Positions 54,799 to 63,912 of a stretch of 64,000 nt of DNA are shown piece by piece. Source of the DNA: Ectopseudomonas alcaliphila (GTDB lineage: Bacteria > Pseudomonadota > Gammaproteobacteria > Pseudomonadales > Pseudomonadaceae); contig NZ_FNAE01000003.1 of NCBI RefSeq assembly GCF_900101755.1, positions 152,715 through 216,714 on the forward strand, read 5' to 3'. Positions within the stretch are counted from its first letter, which is position 1, and each line of letters starts with the position of its first letter. The notes below the pieces were generated by a model that saw only the letters and a program-made list of their open reading frames with translations, searched no databases and was not told the DNA's origin. The translations under genes were made by a program, and so were the position numbers.

Positions 54799-57511
54799 CA
54801 TGTGTCGCCACCTGTTGGCTAGCCAGCAGGCGTTTGATTTCAGGGACGCAAGAGCCGCAGCTGGTGCCGCACTTGAGCTCGCGTTTGAGGCCGTCCAGAT
54901 CCAGGCCGCGTTCGATGCCGGCGCAAACCGCGCCTTCGCTGACGTTCAGGCAGTTGCACAGGGTCTTGCTGCGGGTGGTGGCGGCTGCGTTGCCCGGCGG
55001 CGCGGAGACCGGGGCGAGCAGCCAGCGGCGCAGGTCGGCGTCGGCCTGACCGTCCAGCCACAAGCTCCTGAGCCATTCGCTGGCAGCGGTTTCGCCGGCC
55101 AGGCGAATGCTGACGATGCGGCCATCCTCGATGCGCACACGTTTGCCTACAGCACGGCGCGGGTCGTCGTAGGCCAGCACCGGACCTTCATTCAGGCGTA
55201 GCAAGCGGTCGATCAGCGCCAGCAGTTCTGGCAGCGGCGCCACGGCGCTGGCGGCGCGGATCAGCAGAGCGGGGCGCTCGCGACCGGTGGGGGTGAGACT
55301 GGCGTAGGCGAACTCCTCGAACAGCGGACGCAGGGCCTCGAAGCGGCTCTGCACCTCACCCTCGACCAGGGCGAACAGCTGCCAGGGCAGCTCGACCTTG
55401 TCCACCTCGACGCCGGCATGTTTGAGCTCCGGCTGCTTGGACAGCGGATCGAACGCCGGCTGGGTCAGCACGTTGGTACCCAGGCCCTTGAGGAAGCGGT
55501 CGCCCCAGTGCATCGGCAGCCAGGCCTGGCCGGGACGCACCGACTCGTCGGCCTGCACCGGCAGGATCAGGCTGCCGCGACGGCTGCGCAGCTTGATCAG
55601 ATCGCCGTCGTGCAGGCGACGGCGGCGCAACTCGTCCGGGTGCAGGCCGAGCACGGCGGCCTCGACATGGCCGAACAGGCGAGCGGCGGTGCCGGTGCGG
55701 CTCATGCCGTGCCACTGATCGCGCAGGCGCCCGGTGTTGAGGGTCAGCGAATAGCGCGCCTCGCGCTTTTCCTTCGGCGCGCGATACGGGTCGGCGTGAA
55801 ACTGCGCGCGTCCGCTAGCGGTGGGGAAGTGGCCGTCGGCATAGAGCCGTGCGGTGCCTTGGCGAGCGCCGGCCGGGAACGGCCATTGCTGGGGACCTTG
55901 TTCATCGAGCAGCGCGTAGCTCAGCCCCGAGAGGTCGAGGTCGCGCTGAGCGGTCAGGTGTTTGTATTCCTCGAACAGTGATTCACTGTCGGCGAAGTCG
56001 AACAGGCTGGGCAGGCCGGGGCGCAGCAGAGTTTCCAGGCGACGAGCGAAGTCGCAGGTGATCGACCAATCGGGCCGCGTCTCTGCGGGCGCTGGCACGG
56101 CGCGGCGTACATGGCTGACGCGGCGCTCGGAGTTGGTCACCGTGCCTTCCTTCTCGCCCCAGCTGGCGGCGGGCAGCAGCAGGTCGGCGTAGCGGCAGGT
56201 CTCGGTGGTGAAGAAGGCTTCTTGAACGACAACGAAGGGGCAGGCGGCCAGGGCCTCGTGCACCTTGCTCTGGTTCGGCAGCGATTGGGCCGGGTTGGTG
56301 CAGGCGATCCACAGCGCCTTGATGCGCCCGTCGTGCACTGCATCGAACAACTCGATGGCGGACAGGCCGGGTGTCTCCGGCAGGGCATCGACACCCCAGT
56401 AGGTGGCGACTTCGGCGCGGTGTTCGGCGTTGGCTGCCTCGCGGTGGCCCGGCAGTAGGTTGCTCAGGCTGCCGGTCTCGCGGCCGCCCATGGCATTGGG
56501 TTGACCGGTCAGCGAGAAGGGACCGGCGCCGGGCTTGCCGATCTGCCCGGTGGCCAGGTGCAGGTTGATCAGCGCACTGTTCTTGGCGCTGCCTGCGCTG
56601 GACTGGTTGAGCCCCATGCACCACAGCGAGAGGAAGGAGGGCGCGCGGCCGATCAACTCGGCGCAGCGCTGCAGGGCGTCCAGGCTGATACCGCAGATAT
56701 CGGCGGTGGCCGCCGGGCTGTAGTCGCGCACCAGGTTCTTCAGCGCCTCGAAGCCTTCGGTGTGGACGTCTATATAGCGGCGGTCGATCCAGCCCTCCCA
56801 CAGCAGGATATGCAGGATGCCGTGAAACAGCGCGACGTCGGTGCCGGGCAGGATCGCCAGGTGCAGGTCGGCCAGCTCGCAGGTGTCGGTGCGCCGCGGG
56901 TCGACGACGATCACCTTCATCTCCGGGCGTCTGGCCTTGGCTTCTTCCAGGCGGCGGAACAGCACAGGATGGGCGTAGGCCATGTTGGAGCCGGCGATCA
57001 GCAGGCAGTCGCTCTGCTCGATGTCCTCGTAGCTGCAAGGCGGCGCGTCGGCGCCGAGGCTGCGTTTGTAGCCGACCACCGCCGAGCTCATGCACAGGCG
57101 CGAGTTGGAGTCGATGTTATGGGTGCCGACCAGGGCACGGGCCAGTTTGTTGAAGGCGTAGTAGTCCTCGGTTAGCAGCTGGCCGGAGATATAAAAGGCC
57201 ACGCTGTCCGGGCCATGCTCGCGGATGGTCTCGGCGAACACCGCCGCAGCGTGGTCCAGGCCGCTGTCCCAGTCGGTGCGCGAGCGGGCCAGGCCCTTGC
57301 CCAGGCGCAGCTCGGGGTAGAGGGCGCGGGCGTCGAGGTCGCCGGTCAGGTGCAGGGTCGAACCCTTGCTGCACAGTTTGCCGAAGTTGGCCGGGTGGCT
57401 GGGATCGCCGGCGACGCCGAGGATCTTCTCGCCGTCGTGCTCGATCAGCACGCCGCAGCCCACGCCGCAGTAGCAGCAGGTGGAGGCGGTGACTTGAGTG
57501 GTGCTGGCCAT
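54794..57511 (-). CDS. nasC: Assimilatory nitrate reductase, catalytic subunit
   Basis: A 905-residue molybdenum enzyme reducing nitrate to nitrite in the cytoplasm. The N-terminal iron-sulfur cluster ligands are CYCGVGCGV and NFGKLCSKG. The molybdopterin domains extend to about 700, with SRLCMSSAVVGYK, LLIAGSNMAYAHPVLFRR and FLSLWCMGLNQSS. The C-terminal part (about 850-905) is a BFD-like [2Fe-2S] domain: CNCLNVSEGAVC and CGTSCGSCVPEI. ATG 57511 has AGGAA eight bases before; the open frame to 57583 is not needed. P. aeruginosa databases call it nasA; the symbol here is chosen to avoid confusion with the transporter. Confidence 0.95.
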   Translation of the reverse strand: MASTTQVTASTCCYCGVGCGVLIEHDGEKILGVAGDPSHPANFGKLCSKGSTLHLTGDLDARALYPELRLGKGLARSRTDWDSGLDHAAAVFAETIREHGPDSVAFYISGQLLTEDYYAFNKLARALVGTHNIDSNSRLCMSSAVVGYKRSLGADAPPCSYEDIEQSDCLLIAGSNMAYAHPVLFRRLEEAKARRPEMKVIVVDPRRTDTCELADLHLAILPGTDVALFHGILHILLWEGWIDRRYIDVHTEGFEALKNLVRDYSPAATADICGISLDALQRCAELIGRAPSFLSLWCMGLNQSSAGSAKNSALINLHLATGQIGKPGAGPFSLTGQPNAMGGRETGSLSNLLPGHREAANAEHRAEVATYWGVDALPETPGLSAIELFDAVHDGRIKALWIACTNPAQSLPNQSKVHEALAACPFVVVQEAFFTTETCRYADLLLPAASWGEKEGTVTNSERRVSHVRRAVPAPAETRPDWSITCDFARRLETLLRPGLPSLFDFADSESLFEEYKHLTAQRDLDLSGLSYALLDEQGPQQWPFPAGARQGTARLYADGHFPTASGRAQFHADPYRAPKEKREARYSLTLNTGRLRDQWHGMSRTGTAARLFGHVEAAVLGLHPDELRRRRLHDGDLIKLRSRRGSLILPVQADESVRPGQAWLPMHWGDRFLKGLGTNVLTQPAFDPLSKQPELKHAGVEVDKVELPWQLFALVEGEVQSRFEALRPLFEEFAYASLTPTGRERPALLIRAASAVAPLPELLALIDRLLRLNEGPVLAYDDPRRAVGKRVRIEDGRIVSIRLAGETAASEWLRSLWLDGQADADLRRWLLAPVSAPPGNAAATTRSKTLCNCLNVSEGAVCAGIERGLDLDGLKRELKCGTSCGSCVPEIKRLLASQQVATHA

Positions 57512-57543
57512 GTTCGCAGTTCCTAGCGCAAGCGGGAGAAAGG

Positions 57544-57590
57544 GTGGGAGGGGCTTTAGCCGCGACAGTCGCCGCTGAAGCACCTCCCAC
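57544..57590. repeat. Palindromic repeat between nirD and nitrate reductase genes, family F
   Basis: GTGGGAG at the left end and CTCCCAC at the right frame an imperfect hairpin with inner pairing of GCGAC and GTCGC. It resembles short palindromes common in Pseudomonas intergenic DNA, and sits in the 87-base gap between nirD and the reductase gene. Confidence 0.65.
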
Positions 57591-57598
57591 GAGGCGGA

Positions 57599-57916
57599 CT
57601 AGCTGCGTTGCACGAATGCCAGCAATACGCGGCCGCTCTCCACCTTGGCATGGTGCCGGTGAGCGCAACCCACATCCGGCGCCACGGCGTCGCCGGACTC
57701 CAGCTCGATCTGCCAGTTGTGCAGTGGGCAGGCCACGCGTTTGCCGTAGATCAAGCCCTGAGACAGCGGGCCGCCCTTGTGCGGGCAGCGATCGTCGAGA
57801 GCGAAGACCTCGTCGGCCGCGGTACGGAAGATGGCGATATCGCCCTTGGGACCGCTGACGATGCGCGAGCCGAGCACGTTGATGTCGTCCAGGGCGCAGA
57901 TATCCAGCCAGTTCAT
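57599..57916 (-). CDS. nirD: Nitrite reductase small subunit (Rieske-type)
   Basis: A 105-residue partner of NirB with a Rieske-like [2Fe-2S] fold: DDRCPHKGGPLS supplies Cys and His, and VACPLHNWQIELESG supplies the second Cys-x2-His. In some NirD proteins the site does not bind a cluster, but here both pairs are complete. The ATG at 57916 overlaps the stop of nirB by four bases (ATGA). The longer open frame upstream is the overlap with nirB and is not coding. Confidence 0.93.
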   Translation of the reverse strand: MNWLDICALDDINVLGSRIVSGPKGDIAIFRTAADEVFALDDRCPHKGGPLSQGLIYGKRVACPLHNWQIELESGDAVAPDVGCAHRHHAKVESGRVLLAFVQRS

Positions 57917-60369
57917 ACGGTGGCCTCCTCGAGTTGCACGACGTTGATGCGGTCGAACTCTTTCTTCAGTTGCGGCGTCTCGATGCGCTCCTTCCACGGG
58001 TCCTGCTCGAACGACAGGGCGTAGTGCAGGCGCGCGGCCAGGGCCTTGCGGTTGGCTTCGTCTTCCAGCACCGCCTTCTTGATGTGCTCCATGCCGACGC
58101 GCTGCATGTAGTGCACGGTACGTTCGAGGTAGAAGGCTTCCTCGCGGTACAGCTGGAGGAAGGCGGCGTTGTACTCGCGCACTTCCTCGGCGGTCTTGAC
58201 CTTGACGAAGAACTCGGCCACCTCGGTCTTGATCCCGCCGTTGCCGCCGATGTACAGCTCGAAGCCTGAATCCACGCCGATGATGCCGACGTCCTTGATA
58301 CCGGCCTCGGCGCAGTTGCGCGGGCAGCCGGAGACCGCCAGCTTGACCTTGTGCGGCGACCACATGTTGAACAGATCGTGTTCCAAATCGATGCCCAACT
58401 GCGTGGAGTTCTGCGTACCGAAGCGGCAGAACTCGCTGCCGACGCAGGTTTTCACCGTACGGATGGATTTGCCGTAGGCGTGGCCGGAGGGCATGTCCAG
58501 ATCCTTCCACACGGCCGGCAGGTCGTCCTTCTTGATGCCCAGCAGGTCGATACGCTGGCCGCCAGTGACCTTGACCATGGGCACGTTGTACTTGTCGGCG
58601 ACGTCAGCGATACGGCGTAGCTCGGACGGGTTGGTCACGCCGCCCCACATACGCGGCACCACGGAGTAGGTGCCGTCCTTCTGGATATTGGCGTGGGCGC
58701 GTTCGTTGATCAGGCGCGACTGTGGGTCGTCCTTGGCCTCGCCCGGCCAGGTGGAGATCAGGTAGTAGTTCAGCGCCGGGCGGCATGTGGCGCAGCCGTT
58801 GGGCGTGCTCCAGTTGAGAAACGCCATGGTCTGCGCCATGGAGGTCAGATGCTGCTCACGGATCGCCTTGCGGATCTGCCCGTGGTTGAGGTCGCTGCAG
58901 CCGCAGATGGCCTTCTCGCTCTTGGGCTTGACGTCGGCGGCGCCGCCGACGGTGCTGATCAGGATCTGCTCGACTAGGCCGGCGCAGGAGCCGCAGGAGC
59001 TGGCAGCCTTGGTGTGCTTCTTGACCTCGTCGACCGAGAACAGGCCGTTTTCCTGGATGGCCTTGACGATGGTGCCCTTGCATACGCCGTTGCAGCCGCA
59101 GATTTCCATGCTGTCGGGCATGTTGGCGGTCTTGTCGGCGCCCTGGTGGCCGACGTCGCCGATGGCGCCTTCGCCGAACATCAGGTGGTCGCGGATCTCG
59201 CTGACGTTGTGGTTCTCGCGGATCTGCCGGAAGTACCACCCGCCGTCGGCGGTGTCGCCGTACAGGCAGGCGCCGACCAGCACGTCGTCCTTGATCACCA
59301 GCTTCTTGTACACACCGCCGATAGGGTCGGAGAGGGTGATGGTCTCGGTGCCTTCGGCACCCATAAATTCGCCGGCGGAGAACAGGTCGATGCCGGTGAC
59401 CTTGAGCTTGGTCGAGGTCACCGAGCCCTGGTAGCGGGCGAAGCCGAGCTGGGCCAGGTGGTTGGCGCAGACCTTAGCCTGCTCGAACAGCGGCGCCACC
59501 AGGCCGTAGGCGATACCGCGGTGGCTGGCGCATTCGCCGATGGCGTAGACGCGCGGGTCATAGGTCTGCATGGTGTCGTTGACCAGGATGCCGCGGTTGC
59601 AGGCGATCCCGGATTGTTCCGCCAGATCGCTGTTGGGGCGGATACCGGCGGCCATCACCACCAGGTCGGCGGGAATCACCTCGCCGTCCTTGAACTTCAC
59701 CGCGCAGACGCGGCCCTCGCCGTTGTCCAGCAATTCGGCGGTGTGCTTGGGCAGGAGGAACTTCAGGCCGCGATCTTCCAGCGATTTTTGCAGCAGCTCG
59801 CCGGCGGTGCGGTCGAGCTGGCGCTCCAGCAGCCAGTCGCCGATATGCACCACGGTGACGTCCATGCCGCGCAGCTTGAGGCCGTTGGCCGCTTCCAGGC
59901 CGAGCAAGCCGCCGCCGATGACCACTGCGTGCTTATGAGTCTTGGCGGTGTCCATCATCATCTGGGTGTCGGCGATGTCGCGGTAGCCGATCACCCCGGC
60001 CAGGTCTTTACCCGGAATCGGCAGGATGAAGGGGTTGGAGCCGGTGGCGATGAGCAGGCGGTCGTACTCGGCCTCGCTGCCGTCGTCGGCGATCACCAGG
60101 CGCTTCTTGCGGTCGATCTTGACCACCTTGCGCCCGAGCAGCAGCTTGATGTCGTTTTCCGCGTACCAGTTCAGATCGTTGAGCACGATCTCCTCGAAGG
60201 TCTGCTCGCCGGCCAGTACCGGGGAGAGCAGGATGCGGTTGTAGTTGGGGTGCGGCTCGGCGCCGAACACGGTGATGTCGTAGAGATCGGGGGCGAGCTT
60301 GAGCAGCTCCTCGAGGGTGCGCACACCCGCCATGCCGTTGCCGATCATCACCAGCTTGAGTTTTTGCAT
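57913..60369 (-). CDS. nirB: NADH-dependent nitrite reductase, large subunit
   Basis: An 818-residue cytoplasmic enzyme reducing nitrite to ammonium with NADH. The order is an FAD domain (KLVMIGNGMAGVRTLEELL, then the second nucleotide motif VIGGGLLGLEAANGL), two BFD-like [2Fe-2S] segments (CGCNGVCKGTIV with CGSCAGLV; CGCSDLNHGQI with CATC), and the siroheme/[4Fe-4S] domain (KTCVGSEFCRFG and SGCPRNCAEAG) near residues 640-690. ATG 60369 has AGGAG nine bases before; ATG 60390 is possible but less well placed. Expression is probably controlled by the leader described upstream. Confidence 0.96.
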   Translation of the reverse strand: MQKLKLVMIGNGMAGVRTLEELLKLAPDLYDITVFGAEPHPNYNRILLSPVLAGEQTFEEIVLNDLNWYAENDIKLLLGRKVVKIDRKKRLVIADDGSEAEYDRLLIATGSNPFILPIPGKDLAGVIGYRDIADTQMMMDTAKTHKHAVVIGGGLLGLEAANGLKLRGMDVTVVHIGDWLLERQLDRTAGELLQKSLEDRGLKFLLPKHTAELLDNGEGRVCAVKFKDGEVIPADLVVMAAGIRPNSDLAEQSGIACNRGILVNDTMQTYDPRVYAIGECASHRGIAYGLVAPLFEQAKVCANHLAQLGFARYQGSVTSTKLKVTGIDLFSAGEFMGAEGTETITLSDPIGGVYKKLVIKDDVLVGACLYGDTADGGWYFRQIRENHNVSEIRDHLMFGEGAIGDVGHQGADKTANMPDSMEICGCNGVCKGTIVKAIQENGLFSVDEVKKHTKAASSCGSCAGLVEQILISTVGGAADVKPKSEKAICGCSDLNHGQIRKAIREQHLTSMAQTMAFLNWSTPNGCATCRPALNYYLISTWPGEAKDDPQSRLINERAHANIQKDGTYSVVPRMWGGVTNPSELRRIADVADKYNVPMVKVTGGQRIDLLGIKKDDLPAVWKDLDMPSGHAYGKSIRTVKTCVGSEFCRFGTQNSTQLGIDLEHDLFNMWSPHKVKLAVSGCPRNCAEAGIKDVGIIGVDSGFELYIGGNGGIKTEVAEFFVKVKTAEEVREYNAAFLQLYREEAFYLERTVHYMQRVGMEHIKKAVLEDEANRKALAARLHYALSFEQDPWKERIETPQLKKEFDRINVVQLEEATV

Positions 60370-60480
60370 GCCGGCCATCTCCTGAATCATTGATCACGGT
60401 AAAAAATTGTCGGGAGCAATTTTTAACGTCGCTCCGCGACGGCTCGTAGAGTGGCTGCCAGGGATGGCAGGCCATAAAAC

Positions 60481-60543
60481 AAAAAAGGCGTCCCGCTAGT
60501 CACCTAGCGAGGACGCCTTTGTCCAGGTCCCGTTCTATCGGGA
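60481..60543 (-). promoter_or_regulatory. ANTAR (NasT-type) antitermination leader of nirBD
   Basis: On the minus strand, hairpin P1 is TCCCG-ATAGAA-CGGGA (60528-60543) and hairpin P2 is GGAC-AAAGGC-GTCC (60511-60524). Both have a six-base loop with A at position 1 and G at 4, the recognition mark of ANTAR-domain RNA-binding proteins. The 3' arm of P2 is part of an intrinsic terminator (60481-60520, AAAGGCGTC... with T run). Binding of NasT to P1-P2 would prevent the terminator from folding and allow reading of nirB. NasT itself is not within the window. Confidence 0.85.
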
Positions 60544-60597
60544 AGTGCAGCCTTCTTCGTTGAAGGCCGCGCTTTATTTGTTTGGTGCCAGTAATAA

Positions 60598-60614
60598 TGC
60601 AGCGCTTGTGCCAA
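60598..60614 (-). promoter_or_regulatory. Sigma-54 promoter of nirBD
   Basis: On the minus strand TTGGCAC, five bases, CTGCA: a near-consensus -24/-12 element with the right GG-to-GC distance. The start would be near 60587, about 45 bases before P1 of the leader. Confidence 0.75.
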
Positions 60615-60677
60615 CTTTCTCGAAGCCCGGTTTTCCTGGCTTTTCAGTGACTTGACCGTATCTGGTGGATTGGCTTG

Positions 60678-60714
60678 TGCACCTTTGCGAGGCATTTTGC
60701 GCTGCTTTGGTGCG
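60678..60714 (-). promoter_or_regulatory. Two NtrC-like sites upstream of the nirB promoter
   Basis: TGCACC-N5-GAGGCA (60678-60694) and TGCGCT-N5-GGTGCG (60698-60714) resemble the NtrC consensus TGCACC-N5-GGTGCA with two and three mismatches. Their centres are 20 bases apart, on one face of the helix, and 64-100 bases ahead of the -24 box. This suits nitrogen-limitation control. Confidence 0.6.
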
Positions 60715-60721
60715 CAGCCGG

Positions 60722-62389
60722 CTATTTGAGCAACATGAACGCCAGCAGCAGGTTGAGCAGCAGAGAAACCAGCGCCACGCTGCGCCACACCAGCAGCGGC
60801 TCGCGTTCCAGCAGCGGTCGTGGACGGTTGTTCAGGGATTGACGCTCGCCGCTTTCCAGGGCCAGCAGCCATTCCTCGGCGGTTTCGAAGCGCTGCGTCG
60901 GGTTGGCGGCTAGCGCGCGGTTCAACACCTCATCGAGCCAGGCCGGCAGGTCCGGGCGGTAGCGGCTGGCCGGCACCGGCTGACCGAAACGCGGGTGCTG
61001 GAAGGCCTCGACCTCGCCGTAGGGATAGTGGCCGGTGAGCAGCTGATAGAGGGTCACGCCGGCGGCGTAGAGGTCCTGCTGGGCGCTGGGCGGGCTGCCG
61101 ACGAAGGCCTCTGGAGCAATATAGCTGGGCGTGCCGGGCAGGCTGTGGGCCTCGTCGCGGGTCAGGCCCGGGCAGTAGGCCAGGCCAAAGTCGAGCACGC
61201 GCAGTTCGCCGTCGTCGCCGAGCAGGAGGTTCTCCGGCTTGATGTCGCGGTGGATGATATTGCGTCGGTGCAACAGGCCGAGCGCCTTGATCAGGCGCGG
61301 CGCCAGGTCCTGCCAGTCGGCCAGGCTCAGCGGGCCGTTCTGGCCCAGGCGTGCGGCCAGGGTCTGGCCGGCATATTCGCGCTGCACGTAATACAAGTGC
61401 TGGCGCTGCTGCAGGGCATGCAGCTCGGGGAAGTGGCGACCGGCGACGCGGCGCAGGAACCATTCCTCCTGCAGCAGCGCCGGGCCGGCCTGCTCGTCGT
61501 CTGCGCGGCTGGTTGGCAGGGTCTTGAGCAGCCAAGGCTGATTGTCCAAGTCGCGAACCCGGTAGATCAGCGACTGGCGCGATTCACCGAGCAGGCCTTC
61601 GATTTGCCAGCCCTCGAACTCCTGGCCTTCACGCAGGCGCGGCGGCAGCGGCCAATGCTCGAGCTGGGCCAGGGTATCGGCCAGTGCGGCTTCTGGGAGC
61701 TGCTCGACGCGCACCAGCAGGGCGCTGGCGTTGTCCTGGCTGCCGGCACGGTGCGCCTCGCCAACCAGCGCCTGGCAGATCGCCTCGGCGTCGTCGCCTT
61801 GTTGCAGCAGCTCGCCGATGCGCTTGTCGCTTAGGCATACCCAGACGCCGTCGCTGACCAGCAGGAAGCGGTCGCCGACCTGCAGTTCACCGTCGCGGTA
61901 GTCCACTACCAGGTGCTGATCCAGGCCCATGGCGCGCTTGAGCACGTGCTGCATGCCCGGCTGTTCCCAGACGTGATCCTCGGTCAGGCGCAGCAGGTGG
62001 CCGTCACGCCACAGGTAGGCGCGACTGTCGCCGATATGCGCCAGGGTATAGCGGCGGCCGCGCAGCACCAGGGCGGTGAGGGTGGTCAGCAGCGGCTGGC
62101 CGCCGCCGTTGGCCTGCAGCCAGCGGTTATGTGCGATCAGCAGGCGGTCCAGGCTGTGCTGCACCGGCCAGGTCTCGGGCGTGGAGTAAAAGTCCAGCGC
62201 CAGCGCCTGCAGGGTCGCGCGTGCGGCCAGGCCGCCGTCGGCGCACTGGCTGACGCCGTCAGCCAGGCCAAGCAGGTAACCCTTGCTGGCGGCCAGGGCC
62301 GGCGCTGGCGTAACCACGCGCAGGGCGTCCTGATTCTCGCTGCGCGGGCCGGTGGCACTGGTTTCGCCGATGCTCAGTTGCAGGGCCAT
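60722..62389 (-). CDS. Bifunctional PP2C phosphatase / Ser-Thr protein kinase, membrane-anchored
   Basis: A 555-residue protein combining opposite activities. Residues 8-235 are a PP2C phosphatase with metal-binding Asp44 (ADG), the GDSRA motif at 120-124, SDGVW at 179-183 and QDNAS at 218-222. Residues about 262-520 are a Hanks-type kinase: Lys289 in WLLKTLP, HRDIKPEN at 380-387, DFG at 400-402 and the APE end. A single membrane helix at about 530-553 anchors the C-terminus. Its place between the nitrate transporter and nirB suggests phosphorylation control of nitrate use (inference); targets are unknown. Confidence 0.93.
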   Translation of the reverse strand: MALQLSIGETSATGPRSENQDALRVVTPAPALAASKGYLLGLADGVSQCADGGLAARATLQALALDFYSTPETWPVQHSLDRLLIAHNRWLQANGGGQPLLTTLTALVLRGRRYTLAHIGDSRAYLWRDGHLLRLTEDHVWEQPGMQHVLKRAMGLDQHLVVDYRDGELQVGDRFLLVSDGVWVCLSDKRIGELLQQGDDAEAICQALVGEAHRAGSQDNASALLVRVEQLPEAALADTLAQLEHWPLPPRLREGQEFEGWQIEGLLGESRQSLIYRVRDLDNQPWLLKTLPTSRADDEQAGPALLQEEWFLRRVAGRHFPELHALQQRQHLYYVQREYAGQTLAARLGQNGPLSLADWQDLAPRLIKALGLLHRRNIIHRDIKPENLLLGDDGELRVLDFGLAYCPGLTRDEAHSLPGTPSYIAPEAFVGSPPSAQQDLYAAGVTLYQLLTGHYPYGEVEAFQHPRFGQPVPASRYRPDLPAWLDEVLNRALAANPTQRFETAEEWLLALESGERQSLNNRPRPLLEREPLLVWRSVALVSLLLNLLLAFMLLK

Positions 62390-62415
62390 GGGACGGTTTC
62401 CGTAGATCTTTGGAC

Positions 62416-62478
62416 CGTAGGGTGCGCCGTGCGCACCAGGCTCGAGGCAAATCGCTGGTGCGCGCGGCGCACCCTACG
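62416..62478. repeat. Inverted REP-like repeat, family A (copy 3)
   Basis: CGTAGGGTGCGCCGTGCGCACC faces GGTGCGC...GCACCCTACG. It lies between the kinase and transporter genes and repeats 9928-10002 and 54739-54798. Confidence 0.85.
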
Positions 62479-62504
62479 AGTGTGGCTGGTCGTCGAGAAC
62501 TCGC

Positions 62505-63716
62505 TCACACCCGCGCGGCGGTGACTGCAGCGCTACCCCAGGTGGTGCGCCAGCGCTGCTTGACCCCGTGCAGACCGATCCAGGCCAGCACGCCGAGGCT
62601 GGCGAACAGCCACAGGCCCAACTGGTAGTCGCCGGTGTGCTGCTTGATGGTGCCGAGGCCGGCGGCGAGGAAGAAGCCACCGATGCCGCCCGCCATGCCG
62701 ATCAGCCCGGTCATCACGCCGATTTCCCTGCGAAAACGCTGCGGCACCAACTGGAACACCGCGCCATTGCCGGCACCGAGGCCGAGCATGGCAGCGACGA
62801 AAAAGGCCAGGGCGGCGGTCGCACTGGGCAGGTTGAAACCCACCACGGCGATGCACAGCGAGGCGATGGTGTACATCATCAGCAGCGTGCGAATGCCGCC
62901 GATGCGGTCGGCCAGAGCGCCGCCCAGCGGGCGCAGCAGGCTGCCGGCGAAGACGCAGGCGGCGGTGTAGTAGCCGGCGGTCACCGGGTTCAGCCCGTAC
63001 TGGTCGCTGAAGTAACCGGGCAGGGCGCTGGCCAGGCCGATGAAGCCGCCAAAGGTGACGCTGTAGAAGAACATGAACCACCAGCTGTCGCGGTCGCCGA
63101 GGGCCTTGAGGTAGTCGCCGAAGGCCTTGGGTTTGGGCCGCTCCGGCGCATTCTTGGCCACCAGGGCCAAGATCACCAGGGTTGCCAGCAGCGGGATCAG
63201 CGCCCAGCCGAACACGTTCTGCCAGCCGGACAGTGCCGCCAGGCCGGGGGCGAACAGCGCTGCCAGCACGGTGCCGGAGTTGCCGGCTCCGGCGATGCCC
63301 ATGGCCTTGCCTTGATGCTGCGGTGGATACCACTGCGAGGCCAGCGGCAGGGCCACGGCGAAGGCGGCGCCGGCGAAACCGAGAAACAGGCCGAGCAGCA
63401 GCGCCTGCTCGTAGCTGCCGATACCGATCTGCCAGGCGCAGAACAGCGCGACGATCACCACCACCTGGCCGAGCAGGCCTGCGGTCTTGGGTGACAGGCG
63501 GTCGCAGAGAAAACCCATCAGCAGACGCAGCACAGCGCCGGCGAGAATCGGCGTGGCCACCATCAGACCGCGCTGCTGGGCGTTGAGGTCGAGGTCGGTA
63601 GCGATCTGCACCGCCAGCGGGCCGAGCAGGTACCAGACCATGAAGCTCAGGTCGAAATAGAGGAAGGCGGCAAACAGGGTGGGGGCGTGGCCGGCTTTCC
63701 AGAAACTTGTATTCAT
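62505..63716 (-). CDS. nasA: Nitrate/nitrite transporter (NNP family)
   Basis: A 403-residue MFS permease with 12 hydrophobic segments. Family marks of nitrate porters are the nitrate-signature glycines in LGLFLGFAGAAFAVALPLAS and in LGLGAGNGAVFQLVPQRF, with the cytoplasmic loop arginine between helices and the AGAGNSGTVLAALFAPGLA segment. It brings nitrate to the assimilatory reductase. The ATG at 63716 is the first start after the leader; SD is within GAGGTGATCG. The leader carries ANTAR hairpins. The C-terminus (RTTWGSAAVTAARV) is near the repeat element. Confidence 0.95.
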   Translation of the reverse strand: MNTSFWKAGHAPTLFAAFLYFDLSFMVWYLLGPLAVQIATDLDLNAQQRGLMVATPILAGAVLRLLMGFLCDRLSPKTAGLLGQVVVIVALFCAWQIGIGSYEQALLLGLFLGFAGAAFAVALPLASQWYPPQHQGKAMGIAGAGNSGTVLAALFAPGLAALSGWQNVFGWALIPLLATLVILALVAKNAPERPKPKAFGDYLKALGDRDSWWFMFFYSVTFGGFIGLASALPGYFSDQYGLNPVTAGYYTAACVFAGSLLRPLGGALADRIGGIRTLLMMYTIASLCIAVVGFNLPSATAALAFFVAAMLGLGAGNGAVFQLVPQRFRREIGVMTGLIGMAGGIGGFFLAAGLGTIKQHTGDYQLGLWLFASLGVLAWIGLHGVKQRWRTTWGSAAVTAARV

Positions 63717-63912
63717 CGATCACCTCATCAGCGAGAAGGAGCCCGGCCAGGCGCGGTGAGCCGTGGTCGTGGACACGGCGGCCGCGTCTGCCGGGAAGGC
63801 CGTGCACTTGTGATGCAGAGCCCTGCGGCCGAAGCCACAGCAGGTTTGAGCGATTGCAGTGCAGGCTCGTATCACGACACCTGCGCCGGCCCCGGTCACT
63901 GGGGCGAACACG

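Noticed and set aside
57917-58510. Extended N-terminal frame upstream of nirD
   Set aside because: It overlaps nirB in another frame; the Rieske protein begins at MNWLDICALDD, coupled to the nirB stop.
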